DNA from: Pseudomonadota bacterium
GTDB taxonomy: Bacteria; Pseudomonadota; Alphaproteobacteria; Rhodospirillales; Rhodospirillaceae
Direction of reading: 5' to 3'
Length of the DNA stretch: 20,685 bases
Assembly (NCBI GenBank): GCA_023396465.1
Contig: JAEWWF010000233.1
Span: 1-20,685, forward strand
The number at the start of each line of letters is the position of its first letter. The first letter of the stretch is position 1. Made by a program: the position numbers and the translations under genes. Below, in pieces: positions 8,425-15,416 of the stretch. The notes beneath the pieces are model-generated. The model did no database searches. It was not told the origin of the DNA and saw only the letters and a program-made list of their open reading frames with translations.

Positions 8425-8889
8425 ATGGAGATCTCCGATCTGCTCAGCCCCGAAGCCGTCATTCCCAGCCTGAAGGCGACGAGCAAGAAGCAGGCGCTCC
8501 AGGAGATCGCGAAGCACGCCGCGGAACTGACCGGGCTGCATGAACGCGCCATCTTCGACACCCTGCTGGAACGGGAACGCCTGGGCACCACCGGCGTCGG
8601 CAACGGCATTGCCATTCCCCATGGCAAGCCGCCGCAGTTGACCCGGCTCTACGGCCTGTTCGCACGCCTGGAACGGCCGATCGACTTCGACAGCATCGAC
8701 GAACAGCCCGTCGACCTGATGTTCCTGCTGCTGGCGCCCGAAACCGCCGGTGCCGATCATCTGAAGGCGCTGGCCCGCATCTCCCGCCTGCTGCGCGACC
8801 GTGGCATCTGCGAGAAGCTGCGCGGCACCGACAGTGCCGAAGGGCTCTATCTGCTGCTCACCCAGCACGAAGCCAACGCCGCCGCCTGA
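8425..8889 (+). CDS. ptsN: PTS IIA-like nitrogen regulatory protein (EIIA-Ntr)
   Basis: This 154-residue single EIIA domain is the terminal phospho-acceptor of the nitrogen PTS (PtsP-PtsO-PtsN). The phosphorylatable His66 lies in the classic GVGNGIAIPHGK motif (57-68). Other conserved features are the N-terminal MEISDLLSPEAVIPSLKA and FLLLAPE (104-110). In proteobacteria its phosphorylation state affects potassium uptake, nitrogen and carbon storage and sensor kinases. It contains no membrane segment and no other PTS domain. ATG 8425 has GAGGGA six nt upstream. The gene follows rpoN as in many proteobacteria, but the 271-nt gap holds no hpf gene. A strong hairpin follows the stop. Confidence 0.95.
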   Translation: MEISDLLSPEAVIPSLKATSKKQALQEIAKHAAELTGLHERAIFDTLLERERLGTTGVGNGIAIPHGKPPQLTRLYGLFARLERPIDFDSIDEQPVDLMFLLLAPETAGADHLKALARISRLLRDRGICEKLRGTDSAEGLYLLLTQHEANAAA

Positions 8890-8907
8890 GCGGCTTTGCA
8901 CCGGACA

Positions 8908-8947
8908 GACAGACGGGGCGGCCCTTGCCGGGGCCGCCCCGTCTGTC
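8908..8947 (+). terminator. Strong hairpin, likely terminator of ptsN
   Basis: A 17-bp perfect stem (8908-8924 with 8931-8947) with a 6-nt loop starts 18 nt after the ptsN stop. The following bases are GTCGTCG, so the T tract is missing. The stem is stable enough to act as a terminator or as a 3' mRNA cap. Its inner core matches that of the hairpin at 693-720. Confidence 0.65.
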
Positions 8948-9109
8948 GTCGTGGCTCCACCTTCACCACCCGGCAGGAACCGCCCGGCCGGCACATTCTG
9001 CCTAGATCTTGCCCCCTTCCGGCAGAGAAACCGGCGGCATTCAAGGCATTGTCCGCGGCCCAGGGATTGCATGGCATGCTGCCATCTCTCTCGCGCTTTC
9101 GGTATCGCC

Positions 9110-9589
9110 ATGAAGATCGACCACCAGTCCCCCGCCACCGCTGCCTCGACCGCCTCTGCCTCGGGGGTGGCGACCAACATGGTCAACGGCTCCATCGGCT
9201 CCGCCGCCGATGCCGAGAAGGCCCAGGAGTTCCAGCAGCACCTGAAGGCCGAGATCCTCGACAAGGGGCTGATGGGCTGGGCCAAGGAACAGTGGATCGC
9301 CAAGCTGGAAGCAAAGTTGCGCAAGGAGGTGATGGCCGAGATGGACCTCACCGACGCCCAGTTGACCTCCATGGAGGAAACCCTGCGCCGCACCATCGAA
9401 CAGCTCATCCGCGAGCAGTTGGAAAAGAAGATGCAGGACTCCCTGGCCGGCGGCCCCGCTGGAAACGGGATGCCCGGACAGGGCGGCGACCAGTCCCGCA
9501 AGCCGACCGGTGTCGCCGCCGGCGGCATCAGCGGCAAGCCCACCCTGTCGCTGCCGGCGCTTACCCTGGCGCAAGGCTGGGGAGCCTGA
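9110..9589 (+). CDS. Hypothetical protein with a charged helical core
   Basis: I do not recognise this 159-residue protein. It has a Ser/Ala-rich N-terminus (1-32) and a long charged, probably alpha-helical or coiled-coil core (about 33-112). The core contains GWAKEQWIAKLEAKLRKEV, then MDLTDAQLTSMEE and RRTIEQLIREQLEKKMQ. A Gly/Pro-rich low-complexity tail ends the protein. No signal peptide, membrane span, cysteines or catalytic motif is visible. The LT-D-x-L-x-x-M pattern before an IEQLI.E...K helix recalls short helical proteins of unknown function in proteobacteria (memory only). ATG 9110 is chosen by codon bias. ATG 9071 has a better AGGG ribosome site 5 nt upstream and would add 13 residues, but those codons have A/T-rich third positions. 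The gene ends tail to tail with the kinase. Confidence 0.75.
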   Translation: MKIDHQSPATAASTASASGVATNMVNGSIGSAADAEKAQEFQQHLKAEILDKGLMGWAKEQWIAKLEAKLRKEVMAEMDLTDAQLTSMEETLRRTIEQLIREQLEKKMQDSLAGGPAGNGMPGQGGDQSRKPTGVAAGGISGKPTLSLPALTLAQGWGA

Positions 9590-12500
9590 TCAGACGTCCT
9601 CCGACGCCCCCGGCAGGAAACGGCTGGCCGGCAGCCTCACGGTGACACTGGTGCCGTTGCCGGGGGTGGAGTGAATGGTCAGGTTGCCACCGTGCAGCGC
9701 CACCATGTCCCTGGCCAGTGACAGACCGAGGCCCATGCCCTCGTACTTGCGGCCGAGGCTGGCGTCCACTTGGCTGAAGCGCTGGAGCGCCCGCGCCACC
9801 CCCTCTTCGCTCATGCCGATGCCGGTGTCGGACACCACCGCCAGCAGGCACCCGTCGGTGTCACGCTCCATGGTCAGCGACACGGCGCCACCGGCTTCGG
9901 TGAACTTCACCGCGTTGGACAGCAGGTTGACGAGAACCTGCTTGAGCCGCCGCTCGTCGGCGCGATAGGATGGCAGGCTGGGGTCCACCTCCACCGCCAG
10001 GGCGACGCCGGCATCCAGCGACCGCTGCAAAGCCAGATGCTCCACCGCCTTGCCCAGACGGACGAGGTCCACCGGTTCCTCGCTCAGGGTCAGATTGCCG
10101 GTTTCGATGCGCGACACGTCCAGCACGTCGTTGACCAGCGCCAGAAGATGCTCGCCGGAGGTGCGAATGTCGCGGGCGTACTCCAGATAGGTCTCGCTGC
10201 CGATGGGACCGAGAGCCTGCATCTGCATCACTTCCGAAAACCCGATGATGGCGTTGAGGGGGGTGCGCAGTTCGTGCCCCATGGCGGCCAGGAACTCGGT
10301 CTTGGTGCGGCTGGCGATTTCCGCCGCTTCCTTGGCGGCGCGCAGGGCGGCATCGGCCTCGGTCAGGGCAGTCACTTCCGAGCCGGTGCCACGGAAGCCG
10401 ATGAAGCGGCCGGCGGCGTCATAGGCCGGCACGGCGTTGATACGGATGTAATGGGTACGGCCATTGACCTGCTGGCTGCGATAGACGAAATCGCGCAGCG
10501 GCCGGCGCGCCTCCAGGGCAGCGCGATAGGCGGCGATCCCTTCCGGGTTCCAGGTGGCATCGAGCAGGTCGTCGCGATGCCGGCCGATGAGGTCGGCGGC
10601 CCGGAACCCGGTGGTTTCGCTGATGCGGTCGGAGACATAGGTGAAACGGCCCTGACGGTCCATTTCCCAGAACCAGTCACCGGAGGAGCGGGCATAGTCG
10701 CCGAAGCGGCGTTCCGCCTCCTTCTGGCGGGTGATGTCGGTCAACACCGCGACGATACCCTCGGCGGAGCCGGCCTGATCGTGATAGACCGTCTTCGACA
10801 CGATCATGTCGCGGCTACCGCCGTCGCCCAGGGTGACCCGCGCCTCGTAGCCGACGCTGCCCCCCGCCTCCAGCAGATTGCGGTTGATCTGCTGGGTGTC
10901 GACACCGCTCTCCCGCAGGGAAACGTGGAAGATGGAGCGGCCGATGATCTCCCCCACCGGCCGCCCCACCGCAAGCTGGAATGCCGTGTTGCAGAACACG
11001 TAACGCCCCTGGGCATCGTGGGCGTAGATCGGCATCTGGGCGGTGTCGGCCAGCGCCTGGACGAAGCGCATGTTGTTGGCCAAGGCCTGTTCCGCCCACC
11101 GCTGGGCGGTGATGTCGCGTCCTTCGGGAATGAGCATGATGACGCGGCCGTCGTCGTCATGCACCGGCGAGAGGGTCACCTCCACCACCCGCGGCTCGCC
11201 GTCGAGGGTCATGTGGGTGGCCTCGAAGCGGATCACCCGCCCGCTCCGCGCCTTCGCCATGGCATCGCGCAGCAAGCTCTGCTGCGCCGGATCGTGATTC
11301 CACCACGGCGTATCCTCGAACTGCTGCCCGACCAGATCCTCCTCGCGGCAGCGGGTGAAACGCAAGGCGGTGCGGTTCACCGCCAGCAGACGGCCATCCA
11401 GCGACAGCAGGCCGATCAGTTGGACGGAGTTGTCGAAGATGGTGCGGAACCGCGCCTCGCTGGCCGCCAGCGCCGCCTCGCGCTGCTTGAGGTCGGTGAT
11501 ATCGGTGCGGACGATGAGAATGTAGTCGTCGACGGTGCGGGTTTCGTTGATGAGGAACCAGCGGCCGTTGGCGAGATGCAGCTCGAACGGCTCGGCACGG
11601 CTGCCGACCTCGGCGAGGCGGGGCGTCAGCCAGTCGTCCTCGCCGCCATGACGGCCGAAGCGCCGCACGAACCCACTGTCCTTCAGCGCCCGCAGAAAGG
11701 CCTCGAACGGCTCGCCGGGCTGGAGGTATTCCGCGAATCCTGGAAAATCGTCTTCATAGCGGCTGTTGACCAACGCCACCGTCTTGTCCGGGGCCAGCAG
11801 CAGCACGCCGTCGGCCACCGTCTCGATGGCGCTCAGCAGGTGAACCTCGGCGCGGGCGGCGCGGTCCTCCATGGCGCGGCTGCGGGTGACGTCGAGCCAG
11901 ACCCCCACCACCCGCTCCGGCGCCTCGCCGTCCTGGCCGCCAAGGCGCTTGGCGCTGGACAAAATCTGCCGCTCGGTGCCGGCGGCGCCCCGGATGCGCA
12001 GCAGACCGCGCCCGCTTTCAAGCCACGCCGAGGCGCGGGCGCGGTCATCGGGATGGATGAAGGCGAGCAGCGCCTCTTGCGAGGCCGGCACCTCGGGCCC
12101 CACCTCCAGCAACCGGCGCAAGCCACGCGACCATGTTACCGTCCCGGCGGCATCGCGCTCGAAGCTGCCGAGTTCGGCCAGTTGCTCCGCCTCCGCCAGT
12201 TGGTGGGCGGTGCGGGCGGCGGTTTCGGCGGCGGCGCGCAGTTCGGTGATGTCGGTATGGGTACCGACGATGCGCACCACCGCCCCCGCCTCGTCGCGGA
12301 TGACCCGTACCCGGCTGAGAATGGTGCGCCAGCCGCCGTCCCGGTGGCGCATGCGGAATTCAGTCTCGTAGGCGACCGTCCCGTCGGCGGTGGCGGCGCG
12401 GGTCCGCCCTTCCACCTGCGGCAGATCGTCGGGATGGGTGAGGCGGGTCCAGGTTTCCCAGGTGTTGGGCAGATCCTCCGACCGGTAGCCGAGCATCTCC

Positions 12501-13021
12501 TTCCAGCGCGGCGAGTAATAAATGCTACCGGCACCCACGTCCCAGTCCCACAGGCCGTCGTTGGCGGCCCGCAGGGCATGCTCAAGGCGCTCCTCGCGGG
12601 CTATCACGGCGACCTCGCGGCGCTTCAGGGCGGTGATGTCGGTATAGCTGACGACACGCCCGCCACCGGGAACGCTGCGTTCCTCCATGAGCATCCAGCG
12701 GCCGTCGGCGAGCGGCATCTCTCGCTGCACGTCCTCGCCGCTGTGGTGCAGGCGGCTGCGCTCCGCCGCCAGCCCGGCGCGGTCACCGTCGAAGTAGCGC
12801 GACCGGACCACCACCTCCAGCAATGTCGAGAAGCTGCACCCAGGCAGAAAATGCGGCGACAGGTCGGGGAACAGCGCATGCAGGCGGGCATTGGCGTAAA
12901 CGACACGGTCGTCGGCGTCGTAGACCAGCACGCCCGGCCCCAGCGCATCCAGGGCCGATGCCGGAACAACCGTCGCGCCGATGCCCGGCCCGGCGGCGGA
13001 TGACCGCGAGCATGTATCCAC
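9590..13021 (-). CDS. Soluble seven-PAS sensor histidine kinase
   Basis: From GTG 13021 the protein has 1143 residues and no membrane span. About seven PAS domains lie in series (roughly 22-130, 143-265, 277-385, 391-515, 521-645, 650-770 and 774-890). Several end in TDIT-type PAC motifs. A HisKA dimerisation domain follows, with phospho-acceptor His916 in GHELRTPLNAIIGFSE. The HATPase domain has Asn1036 (LLSNAVKF), DTGIGM (1065-1070) and GMGLGL (1095-1100). There is no receiver domain and no response regulator nearby, so this is an orphan kinase with an unknown signal. Domains 1 and 4 look PAS_7-like and domain 2 PAS_3-like; cofactors cannot be read from sequence. GTG 13021 is preferred because GAGGA lies 5 nt upstream. 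The in-frame ATG at 13201 would add 60 residues from A/T-richer sequence that looks intergenic. Confidence 0.9.
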   Translation of the reverse strand: MDTCSRSSAAGPGIGATVVPASALDALGPGVLVYDADDRVVYANARLHALFPDLSPHFLPGCSFSTLLEVVVRSRYFDGDRAGLAAERSRLHHSGEDVQREMPLADGRWMLMEERSVPGGGRVVSYTDITALKRREVAVIAREERLEHALRAANDGLWDWDVGAGSIYYSPRWKEMLGYRSEDLPNTWETWTRLTHPDDLPQVEGRTRAATADGTVAYETEFRMRHRDGGWRTILSRVRVIRDEAGAVVRIVGTHTDITELRAAAETAARTAHQLAEAEQLAELGSFERDAAGTVTWSRGLRRLLEVGPEVPASQEALLAFIHPDDRARASAWLESGRGLLRIRGAAGTERQILSSAKRLGGQDGEAPERVVGVWLDVTRSRAMEDRAARAEVHLLSAIETVADGVLLLAPDKTVALVNSRYEDDFPGFAEYLQPGEPFEAFLRALKDSGFVRRFGRHGGEDDWLTPRLAEVGSRAEPFELHLANGRWFLINETRTVDDYILIVRTDITDLKQREAALAASEARFRTIFDNSVQLIGLLSLDGRLLAVNRTALRFTRCREEDLVGQQFEDTPWWNHDPAQQSLLRDAMAKARSGRVIRFEATHMTLDGEPRVVEVTLSPVHDDDGRVIMLIPEGRDITAQRWAEQALANNMRFVQALADTAQMPIYAHDAQGRYVFCNTAFQLAVGRPVGEIIGRSIFHVSLRESGVDTQQINRNLLEAGGSVGYEARVTLGDGGSRDMIVSKTVYHDQAGSAEGIVAVLTDITRQKEAERRFGDYARSSGDWFWEMDRQGRFTYVSDRISETTGFRAADLIGRHRDDLLDATWNPEGIAAYRAALEARRPLRDFVYRSQQVNGRTHYIRINAVPAYDAAGRFIGFRGTGSEVTALTEADAALRAAKEAAEIASRTKTEFLAAMGHELRTPLNAIIGFSEVMQMQALGPIGSETYLEYARDIRTSGEHLLALVNDVLDVSRIETGNLTLSEEPVDLVRLGKAVEHLALQRSLDAGVALAVEVDPSLPSYRADERRLKQVLVNLLSNAVKFTEAGGAVSLTMERDTDGCLLAVVSDTGIGMSEEGVARALQRFSQVDASLGRKYEGMGLGLSLARDMVALHGGNLTIHSTPGNGTSVTVRLPASRFLPGASEDV

Positions 13022-13224
13022 CGTGATCCTCAGCTCCCGTTCCCAGACGGAGGCACCGGGCCGCGTCTGATGCGCGTGTTTCCGGTACTCTGTCCGATCA
13101 AAAGTATTACATCCGAAACCGCCGGCATAGGGGAAATTCTCCACAGCCATCGCCTGCAAAATGCCCGTAACAGAGTCATGGAGATTTCCGTTTCTCCGCA
13201 ACGCAGCATGAGGTATTGCGTCCT

Positions 13225-13242
13225 GGTGACGTATTGGTCACC
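13225..13242. promoter_or_regulatory. Inverted repeat GGTGAC-N6-GTCACC, candidate operator
   Basis: GGTGACGTATTGGTCACC is a perfect 6-bp inverted repeat with a 6-bp spacer. It lies 61 nt upstream of the acyl-CoA dehydrogenase start, in the divergent gap with the kinase. Size and placement fit a dimeric regulator site. The cognate regulator is unknown. Confidence 0.45.
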
Positions 13243-13303
13243 CTGCCAGACGCACGCGGGCGAGAAACCGCGACAGAGGACGAGACTGGGAAGGAACATT
13301 GCG

Positions 13304-15097
13304 ATGTCTGATTACGTTGCGCCCCTGAAGGACATGAGCTTCGCCCTGAAGCTCGCCGGCATGGACGAGGTTGCCGCCCTTCCCGGTTACGAGGAAGCGT
13401 CCGAGGATCTGGTCGCCGCCGTGCTGGAGGAAGCCGGCAAGTTCGCGCATGGCGTGCTGTCGCCCATCAACTGGGACGGCGACCGCAACGGCGCGGTGCT
13501 GGAAAACGGCGTGGTGCGCACGGCCCCCGGCTGGATCAACGCCTATCACCAGTTCGCCGAAGGCGGCTGGAACGGCGTGCCCTTCGACCCGGAATACGGC
13601 GGTCAGGGCCTGCCGTGGGCGGTGGCGACGGCGGTGAACGAGATGTGGCAGGGCGCCAACATGGCCTTCGGCCTGTGCCCGCTGCTCAACCAGGGCGCCT
13701 GCGAGCTGCTCAGCCACTACGGCAGCGACGAGCAGAAGCGCACCTACCTGGAAAAGATGGTCGCCGGCCAGTGGACCGGCACCATGAACCTGACCGAGCC
13801 GGGCGCCGGTTCCGACCTCAGCCAGGTGCGCACCAAGGCGGTGAAGGACGGCGACGTCTATCGCATCAGCGGTTCCAAGATCTTCATCACCTACGGCGAC
13901 CACGACCTCACCGAGAACATCATCCATCTGGTGCTGGCGCGCACGCCCGATGCGCCCCCGGGCGTGAAGGGCATCAGCCTGTTCATCGTGCCGAAGGTGC
14001 TGGTCAACGCCGACGGGTCGCTGGGTGAGCGCAACGACGCCCGTTGCGTGTCGCTGGAACACAAGCTCGGCATCCACGCCAGCCCGACCGCCGTCATGGC
14101 CTTTGGCGACAATGGCGGTGCCGTCGGCTATCTGGTCGGCGAGGAAAACCGCGGCATCGAATACATGTTCATGATGATGAACAATGCCCGCCTCAACGTC
14201 GGCCTCCAGGGCGTCGCCATCTCGGAACGCGCGTACCAGAAGGCGCTGGGCTACGCCAAGGAGCGCGTGCAGGGCAAGCCGGTCGGCTTCAAGGGCGACA
14301 AGACGCCGGCCATCATCGGCCATGCCGACGTGCGCCGCATGCTCATCACCATGAAGGCGCTGACCGAGGCGACCCGCGCCCTGGCCTACTACGCCATGGC
14401 CCAGTTCGACATCGCTGGCCGCCATGCCGAGGCCGAGGTGCGCGCCGCCGCCGCCGACCGGGTGGCGCTGCTGACCCCGGTGGTGAAGGCGTGGTCGACC
14501 GACGTCGGCGTCGAGGTGGCGAGCCTGGGCGTGCAGGTCCACGGCGGCCTCGGCTTCATCGAGGAAACCGGCGCCGCCCAGTACTACCGCGACGCCCGCA
14601 TCGCGCCGATCTATGAAGGCACCAACGGCATCCAGGCCAACGATCTGGTGTTCCGCAAGGTGACCCGCGACAAGGGCGCCGTCGCCATGGGCTGCATCGC
14701 CGACATGCGCGCCGCCGCCGCCACCGCTACCGGGTCGGGCACCGGCGATCTCGCCCCGCTGGGCGCGGCGCTGGTCACCGGCATCGACGCCCTGGAAGCG
14801 GCCACCAAATCGCTGGTCGACAGCGACCCGGTCACCGTCGCCGCCGTCGCCTATCCGTACCTGCGGCTGTTCGGCACCGTCGCCGGCGGCTGGATGATGA
14901 CCAAGGCGGCGGTCGCCGCCCAGGCCGCCCTGGCGGCCGGCGAGGGCGACCCCGAGTTCGCCCGCGCCAAGCTGGCCACCGCCACCTTCTACGCCACCAA
15001 CATCCTGCCCATGGCCGGTGGTCATCTGGCGGCGGTGCAGGCCGGCGCGGCGCCGGTGCTGACCATGACCGACGAGCAGTTCGGCATCGACCTCTGA
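13304..15097 (+). CDS. Acyl-CoA dehydrogenase, DmdC-like (597 residues)
   Basis: The protein is a long flavin-dependent acyl-CoA dehydrogenase, FAD-binding and passing electrons to ETF. It has the usual core plus an N-terminal segment (MSDYVAPLKDM...) and a C-terminal extension, as in the DmdC/FadE-type subgroup of about 590-600 residues. Conserved parts are LTEPGAGSDLSQVRT (163-177), ARLNVGLQGV (295-304), QVHGGLGFIEE (411-421) and IYEGTNGIQANDL (436-448) with the expected catalytic Glu438. DmdC acts on 3-methylmercaptopropionyl-CoA, but close relatives are used for ordinary fatty acyl-CoA and are widespread in alphaproteobacteria, so the substrate is open. ATG 13304 has GGGAAGGA about 8 nt upstream. 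An in-frame upstream extension to 13070 has poor codon use and is rejected. The gene stands alone with its own terminator. Confidence 0.92.
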   Translation: MSDYVAPLKDMSFALKLAGMDEVAALPGYEEASEDLVAAVLEEAGKFAHGVLSPINWDGDRNGAVLENGVVRTAPGWINAYHQFAEGGWNGVPFDPEYGGQGLPWAVATAVNEMWQGANMAFGLCPLLNQGACELLSHYGSDEQKRTYLEKMVAGQWTGTMNLTEPGAGSDLSQVRTKAVKDGDVYRISGSKIFITYGDHDLTENIIHLVLARTPDAPPGVKGISLFIVPKVLVNADGSLGERNDARCVSLEHKLGIHASPTAVMAFGDNGGAVGYLVGEENRGIEYMFMMMNNARLNVGLQGVAISERAYQKALGYAKERVQGKPVGFKGDKTPAIIGHADVRRMLITMKALTEATRALAYYAMAQFDIAGRHAEAEVRAAAADRVALLTPVVKAWSTDVGVEVASLGVQVHGGLGFIEETGAAQYYRDARIAPIYEGTNGIQANDLVFRKVTRDKGAVAMGCIADMRAAAATATGSGTGDLAPLGAALVTGIDALEAATKSLVDSDPVTVAAVAYPYLRLFGTVAGGWMMTKAAVAAQAALAAGEGDPEFARAKLATATFYATNILPMAGGHLAAVQAGAAPVLTMTDEQFGIDL

Positions 15098-15130
15098 TCG
15101 CCGACCGCTGATCGTTCAGCCTTGAGCAAG

Positions 15131-15160
15131 CGCCCCGGACCGGCTGGTCCGGGGCGTTTT
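15131..15160 (+). terminator. Rho-independent terminator of the acyl-CoA dehydrogenase gene
   Basis: A 10-bp perfect stem CGCCCCGGAC/GTCCGGGGCG (15131-15140 with 15147-15156, 6-nt loop) is followed directly by TTTT. It lies 34 nt after the stop codon. Confidence 0.9.
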
Positions 15161-15200
15161 GCCGTCTTGGCGGCAATCGCCTTTTCCGAACGTTTCCATG

Positions 15201-15219
15201 CAGCAGGTTGCACCTGCTG
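15201..15219. promoter_or_regulatory. Perfect palindrome CAGCAGGT-TGC-ACCTGCTG, candidate operator
   Basis: Two 8-bp arms around a 3-nt centre overlap the -35 box of the SulP promoter (15208-15213). The position is that of a repressor site. No T tract follows and a promoter starts inside it, so a terminator role is unlikely. Confidence 0.5.
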
Positions 15220-15236
15220 GCGCCTTCCCCTATAAG
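15208..15236 (+). promoter_or_regulatory. Sigma-70 promoter of the SulP-Usp operon
   Basis: TTGCAC (15208-15213), an exact 17-nt spacer and TATAAG (15231-15236). The -10 matches 5 of 6 consensus bases. It is the only strong candidate in the gap. Confidence 0.6.
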
Positions 15237-15416
15237 CGCCCCATCCTCGACAGCGGCGTCCGCCGCCCTCTTTGGCTGGCGGCAATACCGTTGGATCGCG
15301 CCGGGGCATCACAACAAGACGCGGTCGAAGCACCGCCGGGACCGGACCGTCCGACCACACCCTGGTCAGGACCACGGTCGGCCATTCGACAGCCGGCCAG
15401 CACGAAGGAATGCCCA

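Larger units (their letters stand above)
15161..15416 (+). other. Upstream region and leader of the SulP-Usp operon
   Basis: This is the rest of a 319-nt gap after the terminator. It holds a perfect palindrome and an overlapping sigma-70 promoter (listed separately), then about 175 nt of GC-rich untranslated leader. The leader has several short complementary stretches, such as GCGGCG/CGCCGC near 15255-15265. I see no open frame with coding character and no riboswitch I recognise. Confidence 0.5.

Noticed and set aside
9770..13003. A 1077-codon plus-strand open frame antisense to the PAS kinase
   Set aside because: It is a mirror of strong G/C third-position bias in the kinase. Its translation is rich in Arg, Gly, His and Gln with no domain, while the opposite strand encodes clear PAS, HisKA and HATPase motifs.
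13238..15025. A 595-codon minus-strand open frame over the acyl-CoA dehydrogenase
   Set aside because: Same composition artefact; the plus strand encodes a complete dehydrogenase with its catalytic Glu.
15201..15219. The palindrome read as a second terminator for the acyl-CoA dehydrogenase gene
   Set aside because: No T tract follows, a complete terminator already lies at 15131-15160, and a strong promoter starts within the palindrome.
15237..15416. A riboswitch in the SulP leader
   Set aside because: Short GC-rich complementary pieces are present, but no conserved aptamer pattern I know and no terminator/antiterminator pair is visible.
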